Program-made: the position numbers and the translations under genes
DNA from: Laspinema palackyanum D2a
GTDB taxonomy: Bacteria > Cyanobacteriota > Cyanobacteriia > Cyanobacteriales > Laspinemataceae
Direction: 5' to 3'
Length of the DNA stretch: 36,276 nucleotides
Assembly (NCBI GenBank): GCA_025370845.1
Contig: JAMXFF010000005.1
Coordinates: 4,281 to 40,556 of the forward strand
Shown here: in pieces, positions 8,288-16,430 of the stretch
Position numbering within the stretch: the stretch's first letter is position 1
How the letters are laid out: each line of letters begins with the position of its first letter
Notes under the pieces: generated by a model
The model's database searches: none
Told to the model about the DNA's origin: nothing
What the model saw: the letters and a program-made list of their open reading frames with translations, nothing else

Positions 8288-10597
8288 GTGTTAAACCCCA
8301 CCAGCTTATTTAACGAAAGCTATTACCTCCGCCATAATCCCGACGTGATGGCGGCAGTTAGTGCTGGTATTTTAACCAGTGGATTCCAACATTTCATGGA
8401 GGTGGGTCAATTTGAAAATCGCCAACCCAGCGCTTGGTTTGAACCGAATTTTTATTTAGCCTTATATCCCGATGTCAGGATGGCAGTGACTGGGGGAGAA
8501 ACGACCGCCTTTCAACATTTCATTGAGACGGGTCAATTTGAAAATCGCGATCCGATCACGGAATTTTTTACCGATATTTATCTCGCTCATAACTCCGATA
8601 TTGCTACAGCAGTGACAGGGGATTTGCTCACCGCTTATGAACATTTTGTAACCTCGGGACAAGGGGAAGGACGGTCCCCGGGACCTGACTTTGATGCTAC
8701 ATTTTATGTGACCCATCATCCTGATGTGGCGGCCTTAGTGAGAACGGGACAAATGAGTGCCGTGGAACATTACCTGCTATTCGGCGCATTGGAGGGACGT
8801 GCCGCAACGGAAAATAACGCCCCCCTCGCCCTCAACGAAACCCTAGAATTGGGGGTACTGGGGACCCGAAACCTCACCGGGGCAACTTACCCAGACACCT
8901 CAACGCAACTCTATGGGTTTCGCGTAGATAGCCCCAGTCAAGTGAGTGTACTTTTGAGTAGACTGAGTGATGATGTCCAGGTCACCCTGTATCAGGACCA
9001 CAACGGCAATGGAGTCCTCGACTTTACCGAGGCGATCGCCACCGATGCAGAACCCGGAACCCGCGCCAAACTCTTGAACTCAGTCTTAAATCCAGGGGAT
9101 TACTCCGTGGCGATCGCCTCCCCAAACGGCGAAACCTCCTATCATCTGAGTCTGTCTACCGTCCCCCTTTCCAACTCCTACCCCAATCTCACCGAAACCC
9201 AGCCATTCTCTCTCCAAGAAATCGGTTCCCTCTCCTCACAAGTCCTCCGCAGCAGTTTTGTAGAACCCAACAACGCCACAGACATCTACCAATTTACCCT
9301 CGATACAACCACCCCCGTTCAGATCGAACTGAATGGATTAACGGCTGATGTAGACTTATTTTTAGTTCAGAACTCCCTGGAAAGCGCCCAAATTATCGCC
9401 GAATCCACCACCCCAGGCAATCAAACCGAAACGATTACCCACACTGCCTTAGAACCGGGAACCTATTCCGTTTGGGTAAACCCTGTAGAAGGAGAAACCG
9501 AGTATCACTTGAGTCTTTTCCCGGATATCTCCCCAGATTCAGAAACTCGCACTCTGGACATCCCACCTCCAATGTTTGACCCGAACTTTGGGTTTGGGTT
9601 AGTGGATGCTGCCGCTGCTGTAGCGCGCGTCTTGGGAGAACCCACACCGTTTCCCCAAGTCCCCAATCCCATCATCAATAATTATGCCTTAGATGCGCTC
9701 AATGCACCGGCTGTTTGGAACCGGGGATATACAGGAGAGGGAGTAGTTATCGCGCTTTTAGATACGGGAATCGATCTCACCCATCGGGACCTCCAGGGGA
9801 ATCTCTGGATGAATGTCGGTGAAATTCCCGGGAACGGATTAGATAATGATGGCAATGGGTTTATTGATGACTTTCATGGCTATGATTTTGTTGAGGGGAA
9901 TGGGAATCCCTCCTTTTCTTACTCCAGCGAACGTCATGGGACGCACCTAGCGGGGATTATGGGTGCACAGAGAAATGGGATTGATGGGACTTTCAATGGG
10001 GGAATCCCGTTTGATGTGACCGGAGTGGCATACAATGCGACGGTAATGCCGGTGCGTGTTCTGGACGATCGCCAGTCCTTCGATGAATTTGAAATCGCCG
10101 TCGCCAATGGAATTCGCTATGCCGTAGACAATGGTGCACAGATCTTGAATTTGAGCTTAGGGAATTTGCCCGGAGAACCGCCTACAGAAAGGATTGCCGA
10201 AGCCTTGCGCTTTGCTCGCGATCGCGGAGTCGTCGCCGTCTTTGCCTCGGGAAATGAAGGACCAGCCAGGGCCACTCAACCGTCCGATCCGGCCATTCGT
10301 GCCGCCGAAGGACTAGGAATTGCCGTGGGTGCAGTCGATCGCGATCGCCGAGTCGCCCCCTTCTCCAATCCTGCCGGGTCCGCCGTTGGTCCCTATCCTT
10401 TCCTAGTAGCACCCGGAGTTGGCATCCGTTCCACCACCCCCAATCAGAGCTATTTTACCATAGACGGCACCTCAATGGCTGCTCCTTATGTTTCTGGGGT
10501 TGTTGCCTTGATGTTGCAAGCTAATCCGAATTTAACCCCTGCGGAAGTGGAAGGCATTCTCATCGAAACGGCCAACCGTTCTAGCGTCTGGGTCTAA
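8288..10597 (+). CDS. Subtilisin-like (S8) protease with N-terminal repeats and PPC domains
   Basis: A GTG start at 8288, preceded by a purine-rich GAAGAG, gives 769 residues. Four repeats of about 40 residues (8-46, 51-87, 93-130, 135-171) match those in the gene at 3498: FY/YY-L-x-x-x-P-D-V, a helix ending H-F, then G-Q-x-E-x-R. Two PPC-type domains follow at about 178-292 and 300-412. The peptidase S8 domain occupies about 465-765 with Asp492 (LLDTGID), His550 (RHGTHLAG), oxyanion Asn656 (ASGNEGP) and Ser729 (GTSMAAP), so the triad is intact. A Ca-binding-like DNDGNGFIDD loop lies near 519-528. PPC domains are usually C-terminal to the catalytic domain; here they precede it. There is no signal peptide and no recognisable I9 propeptide. 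The domain ends soon after the serine helix. Predicted extracellular or surface protease; the export route is unclear. Confidence 0.88.
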   Translation: MLNPTSLFNESYYLRHNPDVMAAVSAGILTSGFQHFMEVGQFENRQPSAWFEPNFYLALYPDVRMAVTGGETTAFQHFIETGQFENRDPITEFFTDIYLAHNSDIATAVTGDLLTAYEHFVTSGQGEGRSPGPDFDATFYVTHHPDVAALVRTGQMSAVEHYLLFGALEGRAATENNAPLALNETLELGVLGTRNLTGATYPDTSTQLYGFRVDSPSQVSVLLSRLSDDVQVTLYQDHNGNGVLDFTEAIATDAEPGTRAKLLNSVLNPGDYSVAIASPNGETSYHLSLSTVPLSNSYPNLTETQPFSLQEIGSLSSQVLRSSFVEPNNATDIYQFTLDTTTPVQIELNGLTADVDLFLVQNSLESAQIIAESTTPGNQTETITHTALEPGTYSVWVNPVEGETEYHLSLFPDISPDSETRTLDIPPPMFDPNFGFGLVDAAAAVARVLGEPTPFPQVPNPIINNYALDALNAPAVWNRGYTGEGVVIALLDTGIDLTHRDLQGNLWMNVGEIPGNGLDNDGNGFIDDFHGYDFVEGNGNPSFSYSSERHGTHLAGIMGAQRNGIDGTFNGGIPFDVTGVAYNATVMPVRVLDDRQSFDEFEIAVANGIRYAVDNGAQILNLSLGNLPGEPPTERIAEALRFARDRGVVAVFASGNEGPARATQPSDPAIRAAEGLGIAVGAVDRDRRVAPFSNPAGSAVGPYPFLVAPGVGIRSTTPNQSYFTIDGTSMAAPYVSGVVALMLQANPNLTPAEVEGILIETANRSSVWV

Positions 10598-11051
10598 CCC
10601 GGTGAACTCGCCACTAGAACAGTAAACATCAACGGGTTTACCCTATTCGTTATCACAAGCGTTACCCAAGAGAAGGTTATATAGTGAAGCTTGCCGGAAT
10701 TTGACAAGGGGTGTCAAAACTTCCCTCCTTCATTCTGCTAAATCTGACGCTTATTCATCAGGGGAGTTTGATGACATCCCCCCAGAAGGGGAATTTTTTT
10801 AATTCATCAGACCCGTCACCCAGCAATCGTGCAATGGATTGTCGCTACTTTTGCAGCCTTGGGAAAATCGGTAAAAAATGATACTTTCGGTAGAGGTTGC
10901 GATCGCCACTGGCACTCTAAGCTGGAAGTCATTGAGGAAAATTTAACTTTCTCAAAATAACAATCATAGAAGTATGCAACAGCCGCTTTTACCCGATTAA
11001 ATGTAAGGCAAAAAGCGGCAAAAATGCTACTGAAATTCAAAGGAGTTTTGT
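10598..11051. other. Intergenic region before lipoprotein-like gene
   Basis: About 450 bases without a gene. A weak terminator-like CCCC-AGAA-GGGG followed by A2T7 lies at 10779-10800. An inverted repeat CCGCTTTT 10983-10990 with AAAAGCGG 11011-11018 sits in the probable 5' leader of the next gene. AAGGAG at 11039-11044 is its ribosome binding site. The first 60 bases share a TTATCACAAG-containing motif with 5034-5069. Confidence 0.45.
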
Positions 11052-11681
11052 ATGAAACAGATGATTAATTGGCTCAAAAATATTAGCCTTCGACAAATTT
11101 TAACCGGAATGATGGCCGGAGTGCTACTCTTCGTCGGGACCGCTTGCAGCAATACCCCGTCGGTCATGGCGAAAACCTCGGACCAGGTGAGAGAAGAAAT
11201 GCCCTCCAAGTACGTCAACTCCACCTATGAAGGGGGAATGAACGAGTATCCAGATACGGACCCTCGACAAGGGGCGACTACACGCGCTGAAGCCAAAGCG
11301 AAAGAACTCAGAGATAGCGCCGAACGTCGGATCAGCGACGATTCCCGCACCTATCCGAATAAAGACCTGGGCGAGATCCTGGAAGAAGTCCCCGGACAAG
11401 TCTCTAAAATTGGCGATCGTGCTGAAAATGCCGCCAACGAATTGGGCAAACACGCGAAAGCTGGGGCAGATTTAGCCAAAGAAACCGGGGAAACCGCCGT
11501 TGAAAATACCCGCAACACTCTGAACAAAGGCGCTAAAACCGCAGCCCGGGAAGCAGATAAACTCGGCAATAAAGCTCAAAACACCGCAGAAAACGCCACC
11601 GACGCCGTTAAATCTAAAGTGAAGACCGACCTGAATCGTTCCGGTAAAGCCCTAGAACGGACCGCCGATTCCATTGAATAG
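11052..11681 (+). CDS. LEA-like amphipathic lipoprotein-type protein
   Basis: The 209-residue product starts at the ATG at 11052 behind a good AAGGAG. Residues 1-31 form a basic and then hydrophobic leader ending GTAC (Cys32). This suggests a lipoprotein, although glycine at -3 is a poor lipobox, so a plain export signal is possible. Residues 50-209 are highly charged and rich in Ala, Lys, Glu, Asn and Thr, with 11-mer-like amphipathic repeats (NAANELGKHAKAGADLAKET, NTLNKGAKTAAREADKLGNK). This resembles group 3 LEA proteins and related cyanobacterial hypothetical proteins of this size. LEA-type helices protect membranes or proteins during desiccation and osmotic stress; that role is by analogy only. 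A strong terminator follows, so it is probably transcribed alone. Confidence 0.75.
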   Translation: MKQMINWLKNISLRQILTGMMAGVLLFVGTACSNTPSVMAKTSDQVREEMPSKYVNSTYEGGMNEYPDTDPRQGATTRAEAKAKELRDSAERRISDDSRTYPNKDLGEILEEVPGQVSKIGDRAENAANELGKHAKAGADLAKETGETAVENTRNTLNKGAKTAAREADKLGNKAQNTAENATDAVKSKVKTDLNRSGKALERTADSIE

Positions 11682-11744
11682 ACTCTAACCCTATTGTTAG
11701 AGCAACTGGCAGTTCAGGCTAAATCAGCCTAACTCGCCATCCCC

Positions 11745-11774
11745 AGAGGCACAGCAGTGCCTCTATTTTTTTTT
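11745..11774 (+). terminator. Rho-independent terminator
   Basis: AGAGGCAC 11745-11752 pairs with GTGCCTCT 11757-11764 around the loop AGCA, followed by A and nine T residues. A second small stem CTCTAAC/GTTAGAG lies directly after the stop codon of the lipoprotein-like gene. Confidence 0.93.
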
Positions 11775-11784
11775 GAAACCATCG

Positions 11785-12041
11785 TTTCGGGGAGATGGGG
11801 GGATGGGGAGGATGGGGAGGATGGGGAGATGGGGGAGAACGTTTGTAGTAACGACTTCAGTCGTTATCCGCGTTACTTGGCAGACGCCAAGTAACCCACC
11901 CATCTGCGGATCATCCAGTTCCTTTGCAGGCGCTTAAGCCGCTCATACTGAGTGTCATGGCGTCTGCCATGACACGAGAGCAACGACTGAAGTCGTTACT
12001 ACAAACATCCTCCCCATCCTCCCCATCCTCCCCGAAACCCC
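11785..12041. repeat. 257-base nested inverted-repeat (MITE-like) element
   Basis: Outer arms carry GTTTCGGGGAG and a GGGGAGGAT minisatellite on the left, matched by ATCCTCCCC units and CTCCCCGAAAC on the right. Inside these, 11841-11865 and 11982-12006 are perfect 25-base inverted repeats containing the AACGACT/AGTCGTT core. The interior has two perfect 10-base hairpins, 11872-11881 with 11886-11895 (loop AGAC) and 11952-11961 with 11966-11975 (loop GTCT). ATCCGC/GCGGAT encloses the first. No reading frame of note. It sits between a terminator and the HEAT-repeat gene. Confidence 0.9.
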
Positions 12042-12089
12042 CTACCTTGCCTGTTAAGGATAAATGACATTTATGGTAAAATACGGTTT

Positions 12090-12836
12090 ATGTACGACCG
12101 TGACCTAAGCGCACTAAATCTCGATGATGAGCTAGATAGCCCTCTGGATCATTTGGATGAGGCCCCCGCCGCCCCCAAGCCGGATCCTGAGAAAATGTTG
12201 CTGTTGTTAGCGTCATCCGTTCCCGAACAGCGAATGATCGCGACGCGGGCATTCTGTGAAATCCAGGATGAACGCGCCATCCCCCACCTGATCCAACTGT
12301 TAAGCGACCCTTGCCCCCTCGTGCGGGTGAGTGCCGCCTACGCCCTTGGACGCAATACCAGTCCCGATGCCGTCGAACCCTTAATCGACCGGCTAAATTT
12401 GGATTGGAACGGCTACGTTAGAAAGGGTGTCGTTTGGGCATTGGGAAATTGTGCCGATCGCCGCGCCCTCGAACCCCTCCTCGAAGCCCTCAAAACCGAC
12501 ATTTCCGCCGTCCGCCTCTGGGCCGCCAGTTCCCTGGGTCAACTGGCGAATGTTGGCTACGATCTCGTTATTTCGGCCATTCCCCCCCTCATTTACAGCC
12601 TGCGAACCGACCCCATTGCCGCAGTGCGAAGTAACTGCGCCTGGGCGATCGGCCAACTCTGCCGCGAGCTCCCCTCCAATGTGGTGTATGCCGGGGCGAT
12701 CGACTCTCTGATCGAAGTCCTAGAAGAAGACGAAGACATGGGCGTTCGCGAAGATGCCAAAGCCTCCTTACTCCGAGTCGGAGACCCTCGCGGATTACAA
12801 ATCATCGAGGAATTAGAACTCGATGGCTTATTATAA
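12090..12836 (+). CDS. HEAT-repeat protein
   Basis: This 248-residue soluble protein has an acidic N-terminal tail (1-35) and then at least five HEAT-like helical pairs from about 38 to 240. Helices recur as AIPHLIQLLSD, AVEPLIDRLN, ALEPLLEALKTD, AIPPLIYSLRTD and AIDSLIEVLEED, each preceded by V-R-x-x-A-x-x-A-L/I-G. HEAT solenoids are protein-binding scaffolds. In cyanobacteria related ones include phycobilin lyase subunits CpcE/CpcF and NblB, but I see no bilin-lyase-specific feature, so no pathway is assigned. The start is the ATG at 12090; its ribosome binding site is weak. The final ELELDGLL is a clean C-terminus. It lies just after the nested inverted-repeat element, which may influence its promoter. 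Confidence 0.82.
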   Translation: MYDRDLSALNLDDELDSPLDHLDEAPAAPKPDPEKMLLLLASSVPEQRMIATRAFCEIQDERAIPHLIQLLSDPCPLVRVSAAYALGRNTSPDAVEPLIDRLNLDWNGYVRKGVVWALGNCADRRALEPLLEALKTDISAVRLWAASSLGQLANVGYDLVISAIPPLIYSLRTDPIAAVRSNCAWAIGQLCRELPSNVVYAGAIDSLIEVLEEDEDMGVREDAKASLLRVGDPRGLQIIEELELDGLL

Positions 12837-12945
12837 AGCCCAAATCGCTCTCCCCATCCAACCAGAACCCACATCCCATCCAGCCCGCCTCTGCGGGCTA
12901 AGAAACTTTACTCATAAATGTAACATCAGTCATCACAATTAAGAA

Positions 12946-13206
12946 CACTTCCGGTCCCCTCCCCTTGCCAAGGGGAGGGTTAGGGTGGGGTCCTCACAAT
13001 TAAAATCACTTCCGGTCCCCTCCCCTTGCCAAGGGGAGGGTTAGGGTGGGGTCCTCGTGCCGTGTGATCGCCCTTGCACGTAGAAAGAGGTTGGGCCAAA
13101 CTCCATACAGGCGCTTAAGTCTCCAAGAGTGCGTGAGGTGGCAAAGCCACCTCACGAGGAACCCCACCCTAACCCTCCCCTTGCTAAGGGGAGGGGACCG
13201 GAGGTG
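12946..13206. repeat. Inverted-repeat element with CCCTCCCC hairpin arms
   Basis: Two direct copies of a 50-base arm (12946-12995, 13007-13056) are followed after about 100 bases by an inverted copy (13156-13206). Each arm holds an internal hairpin CTCCCCTT-GCC-AAGGGGAG (GCT in the inverted copy) and ends GGTGGGGTCCTC. The centre contains GTGAGGTGGC/GCCACCTCAC (about 13132-13155), a further hairpin. The same arm flanks 18861-19076. The flanks, 12837-12945 and 13207-13237, hold nothing recognisable. Confidence 0.9.
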
Positions 13207-13237
13207 CAGTTAATAGGAAGGCAAATCCCCCAGAGTA

Positions 13238-13262
13238 AAAAGGTAGGCATTGCCTACCTTTT
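13238..13262 (+). terminator. Hairpin with T-run, probable bidirectional terminator
   Basis: AAAAGGTAGGC 13238-13248 pairs with GCCTACCTTTT 13252-13262 around a three-base loop. It lies 70 bases before the cyclase gene. It could end transcription from the HEAT gene or from the repeat, or act as a leader hairpin. Confidence 0.6.
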
Positions 13263-13333
13263 CCGCTTTTAAGGGGAAGTTAAAATCACAGAACCTGCTT
13301 GCTTTAATCTCATATCAAAATTAAATCTACCCC

Positions 13334-15262
13334 ATGATTCCTTTTATTGTCTCTAAACTCACTCTCATAGATCACAAAGTCCGACCAACCCTCTGCCCAT
13401 TCCCTGTAATCGTTGCAGTGGCCAGTCTCACTATCACCACTTTACTACTCGGTGTGAGAGAAATGGGCGGATTGCAACCCTTAGAACTCATCCTGTTTGA
13501 CGTCATGACCCGCCTCCGTCCCGACCCTGGACCGGACCCCCGCCTCCTGATCGTGGAAATCACAGAACAAGATATAGCCAACCAGGGAACATGGCCTTTT
13601 AGCGATCGCCTGTTTGCCGAAGTTTTGGAAGAATTACAACGCCATCAACCCATTGCGATCGGCTTAGATATTGTCCGAGATATCCCCAACGAACCGGGAC
13701 ATCAGGAATTGCTTGCCCAATTGCAACAACCGAATGTGATTGCTATTACCACCCTGGGGAACGAAGAGAAACAAAGAGTTTCTGCACCGGCGGGGATTTC
13801 CCCAGAACAAATCGGCTTCAATGACATTGCGATCGACCCCGATGGCAGAGTTCGTCGCAATTTAATGTTTGCCTCTCAAGGGGGCAAAAGTCTCCCTTCC
13901 TTTTCCGTAAACTTAGCCTTGTTTTATCTCAAAAATAAAGGCATTAAACCTATCCTAACAGAAACCCAAGAATATCAGTTAGGAAATGCCATTTTCCCTA
14001 AATTAAAATCTAATTCCGGTGGGTATCAGACTATTAATGCCCGAGGCTATCAAACCCTCCTGAATTATCGCCGTGAATCCGTCGCCCGAAAGATTAGTTT
14101 TTCGGAGGCGATCGCCCAAGAGTTTGACCCGGAATGGGTGCGAGATAAAATTGTTCTAATTGGGGCGACAGCACCGACCCTCAAAGACTTATTTTATACC
14201 CCTTATAGTCGAGGAACTGGTCAATTAAAAATGCCTGGAGTGGTGATTCATGGACAAAAGATTAGCCAAATTTTATCAGCAGTATTAGACCATAAACCGT
14301 TATTTTGGTTTATGCCAGAATGGGGAGAAATTCTCTGGATTGTCTTTTGGGGGATGAGTGGTAGCCTGGTTGTCGAAAGATTCCGCAATTCCGTGATGAT
14401 TACAGGAAGTGTATTCATTGCATTAGGGCTAATCTTTGGCATTGGCTACAGCCTCTTTTTAAGCGGCGGATGGATACCCCTAGCAGCCCCAGCTACAGCC
14501 TTTATTTGCACCAGTTTATTCGGTGTGATGTACCAGAGACAAATTGCCGGAAAACAGCAACGAATGGTGATGAAACTGCTGGGACAACAGACTTCCCCGG
14601 AGATAGCAACAGCCCTCTGGAGTGAACGCGATCGGCTGCTAGAATCAGGAATGCTCCCCTGGCAAACCCTCACCGCCAGCATCCTATTTACCGACCTCAA
14701 AAACTTCAGTACCCTGTCCGAAACCAAAACCCCAGAAGAATTAATGACCTGGTTAAATCCCTATCTCAGCGCCATGACAGATGAAGTCTTAAACCATCAC
14801 GGCATCGTCAATAAATTCACCGGCGATGGAATCATGGCAGCCTTCGGCGTCCCCATTCCCAGCACCACCCCCGAACAGATTGCTAAAGATGCGGAAAATG
14901 CCGTAAACGCCGCCTTAGCCATGAGCAGAAAACTCCAAGAATTAAATCAAATCTGGCAACAAGAAGGATTACCCAAAGTACAGATGAGAATCGGAATTTT
15001 CACGGGCTCCATTACCGTTGGCAGCCTAGGGGGAAAACACCGCTTAGAATATGGCATCATTGGCGATACCGTCAATACCGCATCCCGCCTAGAAAGTTGT
15101 GAAAAACACCGCCACCCCGATGATTGCAGAATCCTAATCGCCCGAGAAACCTTAGTCCACATTTTAGACAAATTTAAAGTAGAATCCTGGGGAGCTTTAC
15201 CCTTAAAAGGCAAAACCAAAACCATAGAAGTTTACCGAGTGCTGGATTCCTTACCCAAATAA
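13334..15262 (+). CDS. CHASE2-domain class III adenylate cyclase
   Basis: The 642-residue protein makes cAMP from ATP under control of an extracytoplasmic sensor. TM1 is about 24-42. The CHASE2 domain spans about 48-320, with signatures LFDVMTRLRP, PIAIGLDI, GFNDIAIDPDGRVRRN and KIVLIGATAPTLKDLFYTP. Three TM helices follow at about 331-347, 354-376 and 380-399. The cyclase domain occupies about 445-635, with metal-binding Asp454 (LFTDL) and Asp498 (FTGDG), the adenine-contacting Lys494 (NKFTGD), and transition-state residues Asn581 and Arg585 in GDTVNTASRLES. All key residues are present, so it should be active and specific for ATP. The start at ATG 13334 lacks a clear ribosome binding site. 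DUF928 and TPR-CHAT genes follow on the same strand, beyond a 32-base repeat array. The CHASE2 ligand is unknown. Confidence 0.93.
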   Translation: MIPFIVSKLTLIDHKVRPTLCPFPVIVAVASLTITTLLLGVREMGGLQPLELILFDVMTRLRPDPGPDPRLLIVEITEQDIANQGTWPFSDRLFAEVLEELQRHQPIAIGLDIVRDIPNEPGHQELLAQLQQPNVIAITTLGNEEKQRVSAPAGISPEQIGFNDIAIDPDGRVRRNLMFASQGGKSLPSFSVNLALFYLKNKGIKPILTETQEYQLGNAIFPKLKSNSGGYQTINARGYQTLLNYRRESVARKISFSEAIAQEFDPEWVRDKIVLIGATAPTLKDLFYTPYSRGTGQLKMPGVVIHGQKISQILSAVLDHKPLFWFMPEWGEILWIVFWGMSGSLVVERFRNSVMITGSVFIALGLIFGIGYSLFLSGGWIPLAAPATAFICTSLFGVMYQRQIAGKQQRMVMKLLGQQTSPEIATALWSERDRLLESGMLPWQTLTASILFTDLKNFSTLSETKTPEELMTWLNPYLSAMTDEVLNHHGIVNKFTGDGIMAAFGVPIPSTTPEQIAKDAENAVNAALAMSRKLQELNQIWQQEGLPKVQMRIGIFTGSITVGSLGGKHRLEYGIIGDTVNTASRLESCEKHRHPDDCRILIARETLVHILDKFKVESWGALPLKGKTKTIEVYRVLDSLPK

Positions 15263-15278
15263 CATCAACAACCAAGTT

Positions 15279-15428
15279 CGTAGTAACGACTTCAGTCGTT
15301 CTCCCCTGCTCGTAGTAACGACTTCAGTCGTTCTCCCCAGTTCGTAGTAACGACTTCAGTCGTACTCCCCAGTTCGTAGTAACGACTTCAGTCGTTCTCC
15401 CCAGTTCGTAGTAACGACTTCAGTCGTT
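15279..15428. repeat. Five-unit tandem array of a 32-base palindromic repeat
   Basis: Units start at 15279, 15311, 15343, 15375 and 15407, exactly 32 bases apart. Each holds CGTAGTAACGACTTCAGTCG and a CTCCCC linker. Unit 3 has one substitution (CGTA for CGTT); the first linker reads CTGCT where others read CAGTT. This is the opposite orientation of the 31-base array at 1-118. Remaining bases to 15581 show no gene. No unique spacers, so not a CRISPR array. Confidence 0.93.
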
Positions 15429-15581
15429 CTCTTCGTTCATCGTAAGTTACAATACCTCAATCCCAACCCACCTGCTCCAATGAGGCCGGGAATTCCCACC
15501 CGCCAATCATTGGGACCCCTTTAAACCCTCTACGGAGGTATTTCCCGCGTCAATCAACCCCATTCAATCTGGTGCTCTATC

Positions 15582-16352
15582 ATGCTGAACCCACTCTTCT
15601 ACCTAAAGGCGATCGCCCTCTCCACCCTCTGCATTCTCAGCCTCTCCGCCCTCCCAACAGCCCTCCGGACCCTCGCCCAAACCTTGCCATCTCAAACCCC
15701 GGAAGTCATGCCTCCCTTAGATCCGGATGACAAACCCCCCACCCTGCCCGCAGGACCGAGAGATGAGTGCCTAACCGGGGAAAATTCCGCATCCCTCATT
15801 CCCCTACTGCCAGATTTAAACCAAAAAATCGGACTCACCGTTTCCCCCCATCCCTCCATCTTTGTCTACATCCCTCAAACCCGGGCAGAAACAGCCCAAT
15901 TCGTCCTCATCGATGAACAGCGCAACAGCATTTATAGCCAAGCCGTACCCTTAGAAGGGACCCCCGGCATCTTAAGCATCACCGTCCCCGAAGATGCCAA
16001 TATCCCCGCCTTAGAACCCAATCAAACCTATTCCTGGACCCTCGCCCTCCTTTGTCCCACCACAGCAGGAATCCGAGAAGCCAATATCTATGTCACCGGC
16101 AGAATCCAGCGCGTCGAAAATCCAGAATTAGCCCAGCAAGTGAGCCAAGCAACCCCCCAACAACTCCCCTCACTTTACGCCCAAGCCGGAATTTGGCACG
16201 ACACCCTCCACACCCTCGCCCAACTGCGCCGGGAGAATCCTGACGATACCGACCTAACCGCATACTGGGATCGCTTACTCACCGATGTCGGACTCGCGGA
16301 CATCGCCCAAGCCCCCTTGCTTCCCCTTGACTCCGACCCCGCCACCCCCTAA
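15582..16352 (+). CDS. DUF928 domain protein, exported
   Basis: The 256-residue product has a signal peptide of about 32 residues with a long hydrophobic core (AIALSTLCILSLSALPTALR). Residues 55-200 match the cyanobacterial DUF928 family: a conserved C-L-T-G-E segment, a beta-rich domain with SPHPSIFVYIPQT, and a C-terminal helical part containing AGIWHDTLHTLAQLR near 202-216. Function is unknown. The family is repeatedly found beside CHASE2 and CHAT/TPR genes in cyanobacteria, as here. The stop at 16352 is 78 bases before the ATG of the CHAT gene, so co-transcription is likely. No strong ribosome binding site is visible. Location is predicted to be periplasm or outer envelope. Confidence 0.85.
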   Translation: MLNPLFYLKAIALSTLCILSLSALPTALRTLAQTLPSQTPEVMPPLDPDDKPPTLPAGPRDECLTGENSASLIPLLPDLNQKIGLTVSPHPSIFVYIPQTRAETAQFVLIDEQRNSIYSQAVPLEGTPGILSITVPEDANIPALEPNQTYSWTLALLCPTTAGIREANIYVTGRIQRVENPELAQQVSQATPQQLPSLYAQAGIWHDTLHTLAQLRRENPDDTDLTAYWDRLLTDVGLADIAQAPLLPLDSDPATP

Positions 16353-16430
16353 ACCGAGACCTCACTTTTGGCTCATCTCTAACCCTGCATCTCACTGGCT
16401 CACTTAACCCAATCCCAGGAGCTTCTACCC

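Noticed and set aside
7967-8301. Two overlapping leftward frames of 61 and 72 residues
   Set aside because: They lie inside the palindromic repeat array and across the start of the subtilisin gene; peptides mirror the repeats.
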